A program made the position numbers and the translations under genes. The notes below the pieces were generated by a model that did no database searches, was not told where the DNA came from, and was given only the letters and a program-made list of their open reading frames with translations. From NCBI RefSeq assembly GCF_017876165.1, contig NZ_JAGINQ010000020.1, positions 42,013-106,012 on the forward strand: a DNA stretch of 64,000 nt, in the 5' to 3' direction. Positions within the stretch are counted from its first letter, which is position 1. The number at the start of each line of letters is the position of its first letter. This DNA is from Azospirillum soli. GTDB taxonomy: Bacteria; Pseudomonadota; Alphaproteobacteria; Azospirillales; Azospirillaceae. Positions 23,806 through 31,161 of the stretch are shown piece after piece.

Positions 23806-24765
23806 TTAAAACCGCTTCGGCAACGAGACAGTCAGCCGAAAATCCGGAGCGGCCGGGGTAAAGCCAACACCCGCCGTGACGTTCAGCAGCAGATCGCGCC
23901 CCATCACGGTTGCCGCCCCAAGTTCGAAGGTCCCGATCAGCCGGTCGCTTTGGGTGATCGCCTGTCCACCGACCCGTGAGGCGAAATGGGAGTTCAGATT
24001 GACGTCGGCGAGTATTGAGGTGTCCGGCGTCGCGGCCAGGATGACGCCCAGCGTGCCACCCAAGGTGTCGCCATAGTCAAAGTCGCTGGAGCGCCCGTTC
24101 CAGGTGTAGGACAGGGAGCCGTAAAGGGCCACCGGGTCCTTCCGCTTGACCGCTGTCACGCCGGCTTGGACGGCGTGGGCGCCGCTGCCGGTCGGAGGGA
24201 TGGCGTCGCTTCGGCCCGTCGGCGCCTGCCAGTTCCCGAACACCAGCAGTTCCGGCACGTAATCCCGTTCGACGACCACCGATTTGGTCAGGCCAAGCGA
24301 GATGTCGCCGAGGCCCGCCGAGGTGCCGCCCTGCTTCAGCCGGTCGTGGATGACGACGGGCACCCTTAGGTCGGCCTGCATGTCCCACGGCAGCCCGACC
24401 CGGACGGTTCCCGCCGATCCGAAGGTATCGCGCCGAAAGCCTTTGGTGGGCTCGCTGTAGACGTAGGACAGCTCTGGTTCGACCTGCACGGTTCCGCGCG
24501 CGAGGACCGAGCCGCCCTGCCGCACGAGGGCCTGTTCAAGGGCGCGGCTGGTTTCCTCCTCGGGGACATTGGAGGCCGGCTGTCCGGAGGATGGCGGACG
24601 GGGGGCGGCGGCCTGCTCGCGAGGGAGGTTGTTGGAGCCGAGTTGCTGGCGCAACGCGGCAATCTCGGCGTCGCGGTCGCGCAGTTGGTGCTCCAGTTCG
24701 GCGACGCGTGGGTCGGTGCCGGCGCAGGATGCGACCAGCAGTATGGCAGGGATAAGCCGTTTCAT
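23806..24765 (-). CDS. Outer-membrane beta-barrel lipoprotein with coiled-coil head
   Basis: A 319-residue envelope protein. The first residues MKRLIPAILLVASC end in a lipobox with Cys14 followed by Ala, so an outer-membrane lipoprotein is expected. Residues ~18-45 form a short heptad coiled coil (VAELEHQLRDRDAEIAALRQ). From ~80 to the end there are alternating amphipathic beta strands, closing with RLTVSLPKRF; a C-terminal Phe is the usual signal for barrel insertion. It resembles the 'MetA-pathway/transporter' class of uncharacterised barrels. The start overlaps the C39 peptidase stop (ATGA), so the two are coupled. In context it may export or anchor the small peptides encoded upstream. Confidence 0.75.
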   Translation of the reverse strand: MKRLIPAILLVASCAGTDPRVAELEHQLRDRDAEIAALRQQLGSNNLPREQAAAPRPPSSGQPASNVPEEETSRALEQALVRQGGSVLARGTVQVEPELSYVYSEPTKGFRRDTFGSAGTVRVGLPWDMQADLRVPVVIHDRLKQGGTSAGLGDISLGLTKSVVVERDYVPELLVFGNWQAPTGRSDAIPPTGSGAHAVQAGVTAVKRKDPVALYGSLSYTWNGRSSDFDYGDTLGGTLGVILAATPDTSILADVNLNSHFASRVGGQAITQSDRLIGTFELGAATVMGRDLLLNVTAGVGFTPAAPDFRLTVSLPKRF

Positions 24766-25328
24766 GGGGTGGGACGCGTGACGACGAACGCCACCTTCTG
24801 CACCCAACTGTTCTCAAATTCGGGAAGCGGCAGTGTACGATTGCCGTAGGCCGGGTCTGCGAAGAGCACGTCGTCACCTCGAACACCGCGAAACACGACG
24901 AAGTGATCGTAGCCGTGTACCTGGATCGGGACAATGGCCGGAGCCATGTCCCGGAGGTCGCTGAAGGAGAGTTCGCCGTACCCGTCCGCTTCGTAACCGC
25001 GGCCTTGGGCGTACTCCTGGAGATCGAGAAGCGAGAAACCGCCTTGAGCGCGCACCTTGAGCGGCTGGGTTCGGCGAAGCATCGCCGTGGCGACTTCGCG
25101 CTCGGGCACGGGATCGTTGTGGTCGTAGGTCAGCAGCGTGGCAAGCGCCGCAGCCCCGCAGCTCATGTCCCACTTCTGCATGACCACGCGGTCGTGCCGG
25201 ATTTCCGCCAGCGAGCGCACCGGCCGCCCCGCTTCGGCGGAAAGAACAGGAAAACACACCGAAACCGCTAAAAGGGCGAAGGCCCACTTCTGCGTGCATA
25301 CCCACCGGAAGGGGCCTTCGTTGCTCAT
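24762..25328 (-). CDS. Stand-alone exported C39-family cysteine peptidase
   Basis: A 188-residue protein with an N-terminal signal/anchor helix (KWAFALLAVSVCFPVLSAEA, ~14-33) and one papain-like C39 domain. The oxyanion Gln51 and catalytic Cys57 lie in MQKWDMSCGAAALATLL, the catalytic His142 in HGYDHFVVFRG, and Asp158 in FADPAYGN, so the triad is complete. C39 domains normally sit at the N-terminus of bacteriocin ABC exporters and cut double-glycine leaders in the cytoplasm; here there is no ABC domain and the enzyme is predicted periplasmic. The two small genes just upstream encode peptides with matching leader signatures, making them likely substrates. Confidence 0.85.
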   Translation of the reverse strand: MSNEGPFRWVCTQKWAFALLAVSVCFPVLSAEAGRPVRSLAEIRHDRVVMQKWDMSCGAAALATLLTYDHNDPVPEREVATAMLRRTQPLKVRAQGGFSLLDLQEYAQGRGYEADGYGELSFSDLRDMAPAIVPIQVHGYDHFVVFRGVRGDDVLFADPAYGNRTLPLPEFENSWVQKVAFVVTRPTP

Positions 25329-25358
25329 CGGAAATTGTCTCCCGATAGACGAGTTGGT

Positions 25359-25589
25359 TTAATTGTTCTGCCCCGGAGGCGGAAAACCGGTGGGGTTCAC
25401 AAAAACGGTCGTGCAGTTTTTGTTGTTGGAGCAGCCGCCCGATTGGCCGCCAGGATTTGTTGTTTTGGGCGTGATCGCACCGGCGGTGATCGACGCCATC
25501 CTGTCCTTGCCGAGCTTCACGGGCGCAGCATTGGCCGCGACGCTCAGCGCGCCAAGAGCCAGAACCGAGAGAACAAGAAGCTTTTTCAT
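25359..25589 (-). CDS. Small exported peptide precursor 1 (double-glycine-type leader, CX5C)
   Basis: A 76-residue precursor. Residues 1-21 are a Sec signal (MKKLLVLSVLALGALSVAAN, cleavage near AA/AP). Next comes KLGKDRMASITAG, which fits a double-glycine leader read back from the cut: Leu-12, Met-7, Ile-4, Ala-2, Gly-1. The remaining 39 residues would be the mature peptide, rich in Gly, Asn, Pro and Thr, with Cys53 and Cys59 (CX5C) that could form a disulfide. GGAG lies eight bases before the ATG. It is a paralogue of the next gene upstream and lies 30 bases before the C39 peptidase gene. Function is unknown. Confidence 0.78.
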   Translation of the reverse strand: MKKLLVLSVLALGALSVAANAAPVKLGKDRMASITAGAITPKTTNPGGQSGGCSNNKNCTTVFVNPTGFPPPGQNN

Positions 25590-25749
25590 TTGCCGTCTCC
25601 ATCGATAAGCCGGCGCTGCGCCCGGCCCCAGCGAACGCCGCTGATAGAGAGAGGAGAAAGGTCCATCGTCAGCTGTTTTTGAAAGTGTATTCACGAGCCG
25701 GCATGGACATCCTTCCCCACAGGCCGTCTGCTTATGATTTCTTACGGCT

Positions 25750-25971
25750 TTACTGCGCGCCTGGCGGTGTGTTTTTGCCATTGGGGGTGTAAACGGCGCA
25801 GTTCGGATTGGTTTGGCAGCCGTTGGTGTTGCCGTTGGGTTTTGTCGGCTCGGTCAAGGCCCCAGCGGTAACGGTCGCCATTTTCTCTTTGCTAAGCTTC
25901 ACGGGTGCAGCATTGGCCGCAACGCTGATTGCGCAGAGGGCCATCACCGGGAGAGCAAGGATTTTCCTCAT
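25750..25971 (-). CDS. Small exported peptide precursor 2 (double-glycine-type leader, CX5C)
   Basis: A 73-residue precursor closely related to precursor 1 in its first 38 residues and more diverged after them. The signal peptide is MRKILALPVMALCAISVAAN; the leader core KLSKEKMATVTAG has Leu-12, Ser-11, Met-7, Val-4, Ala-2 and Gly-1. The mature part would be 36 residues, again Asn/Pro/Thr-rich with CX5C (Cys52 and Cys58). GGGAG lies seven bases before the ATG. It is the first gene of a four-gene minus-strand unit; a 160-base gap separates it from precursor 1. A conserved leader with a variable core is the usual pattern of a processed secreted peptide. Confidence 0.78.
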   Translation of the reverse strand: MRKILALPVMALCAISVAANAAPVKLSKEKMATVTAGALTEPTKPNGNTNGCQTNPNCAVYTPNGKNTPPGAQ

Positions 25972-26291
25972 TGCTCATCTCCCATCGTGCTATCGGGTTG
26001 ATTTGTGCGGACCAAGCTCAAGCCTAAGCAGAAGGTTGCTTGCGTTGAGTGAAGGGCCGCCAAACGGCGACGGAATGTCGCCGCATCCAGCAAATCACCG
26101 TGGGGGAGTTTTGGTCAATACGTCATCATTGTGTATTCGTTCATGTATTCGGGTCTGGGTTGGCTCTCATCATAATGGATGTGTATTGGAAGTCGGATTA
26201 AAAACCTGTCAATTTCACAGATATGCGGGATTCATTTCTCGATGCGCTCGTATTTGGGGCGACTTTATGCCTAGGGAAAATCGCCTTCGGC
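25972..26291. promoter_or_regulatory. Upstream region of the peptide/C39 unit
   Basis: This 320-base gap lies upstream of precursor 2 and after the stop of the aldose epimerase, both on the minus strand. It is more A/T-rich than the flanks, especially 26100-26230, and repeats a TGTATTCG motif twice (near 26133 and 26144). It should hold the promoter of the four-gene unit. No open frame with a convincing ribosome site was found and no promoter boxes could be assigned firmly. Confidence 0.4.
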
Positions 26292-27158
26292 TCAGATGCC
26301 GAGGGTGATCCGGTAGGTCAATTCCCGCGTCTCGCCGGGGACGAGGTGGAGCAGGCCGGGCTTGTCCGTGAAGGGGCCGTCGAAGTCCGTCGGGGACGCA
26401 TGGCCGTGCCACGGTTCGATGCACAGAAAGTCGCCGCCGGCCTTCGACCAGACGCCGAGCTGTTCGAAACCGTCCCAGGACACCTCGATGGCCGGCGCGC
26501 CGGGCGCGGTGTAGCGGACGGAACGGCTGGCCGGCTGGTCGAGGATCACCGCGTCATCGGCGAACAATCCCTCGTCCAGCGGCAGGCGACGACCCCGGAT
26601 GGGCGTGGGGTGGTGGTCCGGCGTCAGCAGGCCGCCGGTCACGCGGCGGATGGGGGCGGGCTCGTCCGTTTCGAAGACCAGCTCGTGCGCGGTCTTGGGC
26701 AGGCCGCCGATCAGCGGCCAGCGGAAGGCCGGATGCCCGCCGATGGAAGCGGGAAGCGCTTCGGTGCCGGGGTTGGACAGGCGGTGACGGACGGTCAGGC
26801 TATCGCCCTCCAGCGCGTAGGCCATCTCGAACCGGAAGGCAAAGGGGTAGCGCTCGCGCGTCCAGTCGTCGTCGGTCAGCGACAGGCGGCAGGCGGCCGG
26901 GCCTTGCTCCTCCCACGCGAAGCGGCGGTCGCGGGCGAAGCCGTGCTGGGTCAGGCGGTAATCCCGGCCGGCGTGGCGCAGCCGATCGTCCTTCAGCCGG
27001 CCGACGATGGGAAAGAGAACCGGCGCGTGGCGCGGCCATGCCGGGCCGGCCTGCCACAGCAGTTCCCGCCCCTGGGTGTCGCGTAGCGAGCACAGCTCCG
27101 CACCGTCGGCCTTGATGGCGGCGCTCAGGCGGCCGTTGGTGATCTCGTGGCGGTCCAT
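26292..27158 (-). CDS. Aldose 1-epimerase family protein (LacX/YeaD-like)
   Basis: A 288-residue galactose mutarotase-like beta-sandwich protein. Typical segments include RELLWQAGPAWPRHAPVLFP, QHGFARDRRF with the conserved His-Gly-Phe, GGHPAFRWPL with the second His, and FLCIEPWHGHA with the catalytic Glu. This subfamily (LacX, YeaD) interconverts anomers of sugars or sugar phosphates; the natural substrate is unknown. GAGGAGG lies four bases before the ATG. It is 15 bases downstream of marC on the same strand. Confidence 0.9.
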   Translation of the reverse strand: MDRHEITNGRLSAAIKADGAELCSLRDTQGRELLWQAGPAWPRHAPVLFPIVGRLKDDRLRHAGRDYRLTQHGFARDRRFAWEEQGPAACRLSLTDDDWTRERYPFAFRFEMAYALEGDSLTVRHRLSNPGTEALPASIGGHPAFRWPLIGGLPKTAHELVFETDEPAPIRRVTGGLLTPDHHPTPIRGRRLPLDEGLFADDAVILDQPASRSVRYTAPGAPAIEVSWDGFEQLGVWSKAGGDFLCIEPWHGHASPTDFDGPFTDKPGLLHLVPGETRELTYRITLGI

Positions 27159-27173
27159 GGGGCCTCCTCAGCC

Positions 27174-27800
27174 TCAGTGCGGCGGATAGATGGCGGTGAT
27201 GCCGGCGATGATGGTCTGCGCGGCCAGCGCCGCCAGAACGATGCCGAGCACGCGGCTGACCGTGTGGATCACGGTGCGGCCCAGCAGCTTGTTCACCGCA
27301 TCGGCGATCAGCAGCAGCACGGTCACGCTGCCGACCGCCACGGCGGCGGCGCCCAGGACAAGCCCTTGGCCGGGCAGCGTCGCGCCGTAGCGGTCCATCA
27401 GCAGCAGCGTCGAGGTGATCGTGCCCGGCCCGGCGATCAGCGGAATCGCCAGAGGGAAGACGGCGAGGTCGTGCGCCTCCTCCTCCGTCCGGGCGTCGTC
27501 GGCGGTGCGTTCCTTCCGTTCGGCGCGGAGCTGGAACAGCATTTCGAAGGCGATCCAGAACAGCAGCGCCCCGCCCGCGATTCGGAAGGCCGGCATGCCG
27601 ATGGACAGGGCATTCAGCACGATTTCGCCCAAATAGGCGAAGAAAACGATGATGGCGAAGCTGATGAGCGTGCCGCGCAGCGCGATGGTGCGCTTGCGCC
27701 GGCTGTCGAAGCCGCGCGTCAGGCCGAGGTAGATCGGCACCATGCCGACCGGATCGACGACCACGAGAAAAATCACGAGTGCGCTGACGAAATCATCCAA
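27174..27800 (-). CDS. marC: MarC family integral membrane protein
   Basis: A 208-residue membrane protein with six predicted helices. Family hallmarks are VDPVGMVPIYLGLT near the N-terminus and FPLAIPLIAGPGTITSTLLL in the middle. The start is a TTG (27798-27800) with GGAG eight bases upstream; the nearby ATG is out of frame. MarC proteins were once linked to antibiotic resistance but have no proven transport substrate. A charged cytoplasmic loop (RAERKERTADDARTEEEA) is typical. It is likely co-transcribed with the aldose epimerase. Confidence 0.92.
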   Translation of the reverse strand: MDDFVSALVIFLVVVDPVGMVPIYLGLTRGFDSRRKRTIALRGTLISFAIIVFFAYLGEIVLNALSIGMPAFRIAGGALLFWIAFEMLFQLRAERKERTADDARTEEEAHDLAVFPLAIPLIAGPGTITSTLLLMDRYGATLPGQGLVLGAAAVAVGSVTVLLLIADAVNKLLGRTVIHTVSRVLGIVLAALAAQTIIAGITAIYPPH

Positions 27801-27976
27801 GGACGGAACTCCGGGCCGTGAATGGGATTGGGTCTAGCAAATGGGCGCCGTTCCGCCAACGGTTCAGCCGCATTGCCCGACCAGCGTACCACGCCGTAAT
27901 GCAGGGTGGCGTGGCCCGTCGCGACGGGTATAATCACCTCGAAACCAAGAACTTTCTACGCCGTGGAGCCACGCCT

Positions 27977-28357
27977 TTGAGCAAGACCGTAATCGTCGTG
28001 GACGACAGCAAGCTGTCCCGTATGCACGTTCGCGGCATTATACTGCGGAACAGGCCCGACTGGACCGTGCTTGAGGCCGCTAACAGCGATGAGCTTTACA
28101 AGAATCTAGACGAAGGTGGTATCCATATCGCCATAATCGACTACAACATGCCCGGCGATAACGGGCTGGAAGCCGCAGCCAAGCTGCGCGCGAAACGGCC
28201 GGACATCCACATCGCGATCATCACCGCCAACGCCCAGGACGCGGTGGTGTCCGGCATCCGGGATCTCGGTGCCGCCTTCATGCCGAAGCCGCTGGACGAG
28301 GAGCAGGTGGTCCGCTTCCTGGCTTCGGCGGCGCTGCCGCGCCGCGCGGCCGGCTGA
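27977..28357 (+). CDS. Single-domain CheY-like response regulator
   Basis: A 126-residue receiver. The acidic pair is Asp9/Asp10 (VIVVDDSKLSR), the phospho-acceptor Asp55 (AIIDYNMPGDNG), and the switch Thr and Lys are in AIITANAQ and MPKPLDEEQV. The start is best placed at a TTG (27977) with GGAG nine bases upstream, giving MSKTVIVVDD; 53 upstream codons of the longer frame resemble no family. It is the first gene of the chemotaxis-type operon running to 38105 and is followed by cheC, so it may be the CheC substrate. Confidence 0.85.
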   Translation: MSKTVIVVDDSKLSRMHVRGIILRNRPDWTVLEAANSDELYKNLDEGGIHIAIIDYNMPGDNGLEAAAKLRAKRPDIHIAIITANAQDAVVSGIRDLGAAFMPKPLDEEQVVRFLASAALPRRAAG

Positions 28358-28438
28358 GTCACCGAAACACCGAAAAAGCCGCCGTAACGATATCGTCGCA
28401 CCGGTATCGCCGTCGAGACACCGCAGCTGGGACAACCA

Positions 28439-29071
28439 ATGCCGAACCGCCTCGACGAACTGCAAAAGGATGCCTTGGCCGAGTTGGGCAACATCGGCGT
28501 CGGCAAGGCCTCGACCGCGCTCAGCCGGATGCTGGGCAGTGCCGTACAGATGTCCGTTCCGACCGTCGAGATCGTGCCGGTGGACCGGGTGGCGGAGCGA
28601 CTGGGCGCGGGTTTGTCGGGCCGGCTGGTCGCCGTGACGGAAGCCCTGTCGGGGGCGGTTCGCGGCACGGCCCTGCTGGTCTTTCCCGAACGCGACAGCC
28701 TGCCGCTGGCCGCCGCCGCGCTGCCGCCGGACGTGCCGAAGGAGTTCGCGCCGGAGCTGGAGGGCGAGGCGCTGGCCGAAATCGGCAACATCGTGCTGAA
28801 CAGCTGTCTGGCGTCGATCGCGAACCTGCTGGGCACCCGAATCGAGACGACCCTGCCGGACATCCTGCGGGGCACGGGGGCGGAAATCCTGGAGGCCTGC
28901 GGCGTGGAGCCGAGCCCTGCGCCCGCGGCGATCCTGTTCCAGGTCACGTTCCGCGCGAGCTTGGTGGATGTGGGCGGCGAGGTCGTCCTGGCGCTGGATG
29001 CGGCGTCGGCGGCCGAACTGAAAGACCTGATCGACGGCTACATCGGGCGCCTCCTGAAACGGCCGAATTGA
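28439..29071 (+). CDS. cheC: CheC-type CheY-P phosphatase
   Basis: A 210-residue CheC/FliY family protein with both phosphatase helices: LAELGNIGVGKASTAL near the start and LAEIGNIVLNSCLASIANLL in the middle, each with the Glu-x2-Asn pair. The family dephosphorylates CheY-P. It lies 81 bases after the CheY-like gene and 64 before the MCP gene, on the same strand. CheC is uncommon in alphaproteobacteria with classical CheZ-less pathways, and a second copy occurs at 42185-42820. Confidence 0.88.
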   Translation: MPNRLDELQKDALAELGNIGVGKASTALSRMLGSAVQMSVPTVEIVPVDRVAERLGAGLSGRLVAVTEALSGAVRGTALLVFPERDSLPLAAAALPPDVPKEFAPELEGEALAEIGNIVLNSCLASIANLLGTRIETTLPDILRGTGAEILEACGVEPSPAPAAILFQVTFRASLVDVGGEVVLALDAASAAELKDLIDGYIGRLLKRPN

Positions 29072-29135
29072 AACACGAACGACCAGAACACGAACGACGG
29101 GAGCCCCCGGCTCACGGGGCGGAAGGCGACACGAC

Positions 29136-31100
29136 ATGGCATTGGTGAAGAAGAAGCAGATCGACACGACGCGGGCCGGCCAAGGGTTGGAAAGTCCTGG
29201 GGGCGGACATGCGCCGGTGGCGACCATCGAGGACGAGGCTCCGCGCACCGATCTGCGCGCGGCGGAGACGCAACGGCGAAAGGTCCGCGCCAACACCCGG
29301 CGCCGCAAGGCGGCCGAAGGCATCGCGGCGGCCACGAACGAGCTGGCGAGCGGCGTGACCCAAGCTGCCGCCGCCGCCGAGGAACTGCGCAAGGCGATGG
29401 AGCAGGTCGCCGCCGGCGCTGAGGAAGCGGCCGCCGCCACCCAGCAGTCGCAGCGGATGATCGACCGCGCGGCCACCCTGATCGGCAAGGCGCGCGGCAA
29501 CGCCGAAAGCTCGCTCGCCCGGATCGAGGCGCTGCAGGTGACGGTGAAGGACGTCAGCGCTCAGATCCTCGGGTCGGTCGAAGGGCTGGTCCGCGCCGCC
29601 GCGCGGCAGGAGTCCGCCGTCGCCATGGTCCGCGATCTGGAACGCCGGGCGGCGGAGATCGGCACCATCGCCGGGGGCGTCGCGGCCATGGCCGACCAGA
29701 CCAACCTGCTGGCGCTGAACGCGGCCATCGAGGCGGCGCGGGCCGGCGACGCGGGCAAGGGCTTCGCGGTCGTCGCCGACGAGGTGCAGGCGCTGGCCGA
29801 ACGGTCGGAGCGGTCGGCGAACGACATTCAGCGCATGGTTACCCAGATCCAGGACTCCGTGGGCGCCATCGCGGCCGGCATCGTCGAGTCCTCCGACACC
29901 GCGCGGACCGAGGTCGGCCGGGGCCGGCAAATCGCCGGGAAGCTGGAAACGGTGCGCGCCGACATGAGCGCCATCGCGCGCGGCGCGCAGGAGACCATCA
30001 AGGCCGCCATCGAGGCCGACGTCGCAGCCCGCGAGGCGCAGCGCGGCGCGGAGACGGTGGCCTCGGCCGCCGAGGAGCAGGCGGCGGCGAGCGAGGAAGC
30101 CTTGAAGACCGTCGGCCAGCAGGCCGAGGCCCTCGTCCAGAGCGAGCAGGCCGCCGCCCAGCTGTCGGAGGTCGCCGACGAACTGAACGGCAGCGCCGAC
30201 ATTCGCCGCACGGCGGGCGATCTGGCTTCGGCGGCGGAGGAGTTGTCGGCGGCCATTGAGGAGATCAATCGCGCCGCCGCCCAGATCATGGCGGCGATCA
30301 CCCAGATCGCCCGTGGCGCCCAGGCGCAGGGGGCGGCGACCCACCAGTCCAGCACCGCCATCACCCAGATCGAGGCGAACGCCCAGCTGAGCGTGACGCG
30401 CGCGGAGGACTCGCTGGAACGCTGCGCGTCGATGGAAACGCTGCTGGGTGAAACGCAGGAGATGGTCGGGGCGCTGGCGGCTGGCGTTCTCCTCTCCGTG
30501 GAGGCCAACCGCCGTACGGTGGAGCGGATCAACGAACTGGAGCAGGTCGGCCGGCGCATCGACAAGGTGGTGGACGCCATCTCCATCATCGCGATCCAGA
30601 CCGGCATGCTGGCGGTCAGCGGCTCCATCGAGGCGGCGCGCGCCGGCGAGTTCGGGCGCGGCTTCACCGTGGTCAGCAACGACATCCGCAATCTGGCGCG
30701 CGACAGCTCCGAGAATGTGGAGCGGGTGAAGGACATCATCCGCGACATCCAGGAGCAGGTCGGGCGCGTGCGCCGCGACATCGAGGAGATTTCCGCCAAT
30801 GCCGAGCGGGAGGCGGCCCGGCACGAGGAGTTCGCCGGCAGCCTCGCCACGGCGGCGACGGACCTGCGCACCGTGACTCAGGGCAGCCGCGAGATCGTCG
30901 ATGCGGCCGGAGAGACACAGCGCGCCGTCGCCGAAGCGCAGAAGGGGGTGGAGCAGATCGCCGTCGCGGCGACCCAGGCCAACCAGTCCGCGAACGAGGC
31001 CGCCAAGGCCGCCCGCGAGCAGGCCAAGGGTGCGGAGGAACTGGCCGCCGCCATTGAGGAAATCGCCGCCATGGCCGACGAGTTGCAGGCTGCCGGCTGA
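29136..31100 (+). CDS. Soluble methyl-accepting chemotaxis protein with two signalling tips
   Basis: A 654-residue coiled-coil protein without a transmembrane helix. Two MCP hairpin tips are present: residues ~185-225 (MADQTNLLALNAAIEAARAG, then GKGFAVVADEVQALA), which is canonical, and ~485-525 (SGSIEAARAGEFGRGFTVVS), which is diverged. The rest is Ala/Glu-rich heptads. No ligand-binding domain is seen; the N-terminus is short and basic (MALVKKKQ, also present as MALVKAKK in the HEAT protein of this operon). It is probably a cytoplasmic receptor or scaffold for the CheA/CheW proteins encoded just downstream. Confidence 0.88.
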   Translation: MALVKKKQIDTTRAGQGLESPGGGHAPVATIEDEAPRTDLRAAETQRRKVRANTRRRKAAEGIAAATNELASGVTQAAAAAEELRKAMEQVAAGAEEAAAATQQSQRMIDRAATLIGKARGNAESSLARIEALQVTVKDVSAQILGSVEGLVRAAARQESAVAMVRDLERRAAEIGTIAGGVAAMADQTNLLALNAAIEAARAGDAGKGFAVVADEVQALAERSERSANDIQRMVTQIQDSVGAIAAGIVESSDTARTEVGRGRQIAGKLETVRADMSAIARGAQETIKAAIEADVAAREAQRGAETVASAAEEQAAASEEALKTVGQQAEALVQSEQAAAQLSEVADELNGSADIRRTAGDLASAAEELSAAIEEINRAAAQIMAAITQIARGAQAQGAATHQSSTAITQIEANAQLSVTRAEDSLERCASMETLLGETQEMVGALAAGVLLSVEANRRTVERINELEQVGRRIDKVVDAISIIAIQTGMLAVSGSIEAARAGEFGRGFTVVSNDIRNLARDSSENVERVKDIIRDIQEQVGRVRRDIEEISANAEREAARHEEFAGSLATAATDLRTVTQGSREIVDAAGETQRAVAEAQKGVEQIAVAATQANQSANEAAKAAREQAKGAEELAAAIEEIAAMADELQAAG

Positions 31101-31111
31101 CGTATTTCCCC

Positions 31112-31134
31112 CCTCCCGGCTTTGCTGAGGGAGG
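31112..31134. repeat. CCTCCC/GGGAGG hairpin between mcp and cheW
   Basis: CCTCCC (31112-31117) and GGGAGG (31129-31134) flank an 11-base loop in the 61-base gap between the MCP and CheW genes. It looks like the element at 18719-18739 and may belong to the same dispersed palindrome family. It may reduce read-through or stabilise the mcp transcript. Confidence 0.5.
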
Positions 31135-31161
31135 TGGGCGAGGGGTTTGGGGGAGTGGGGC

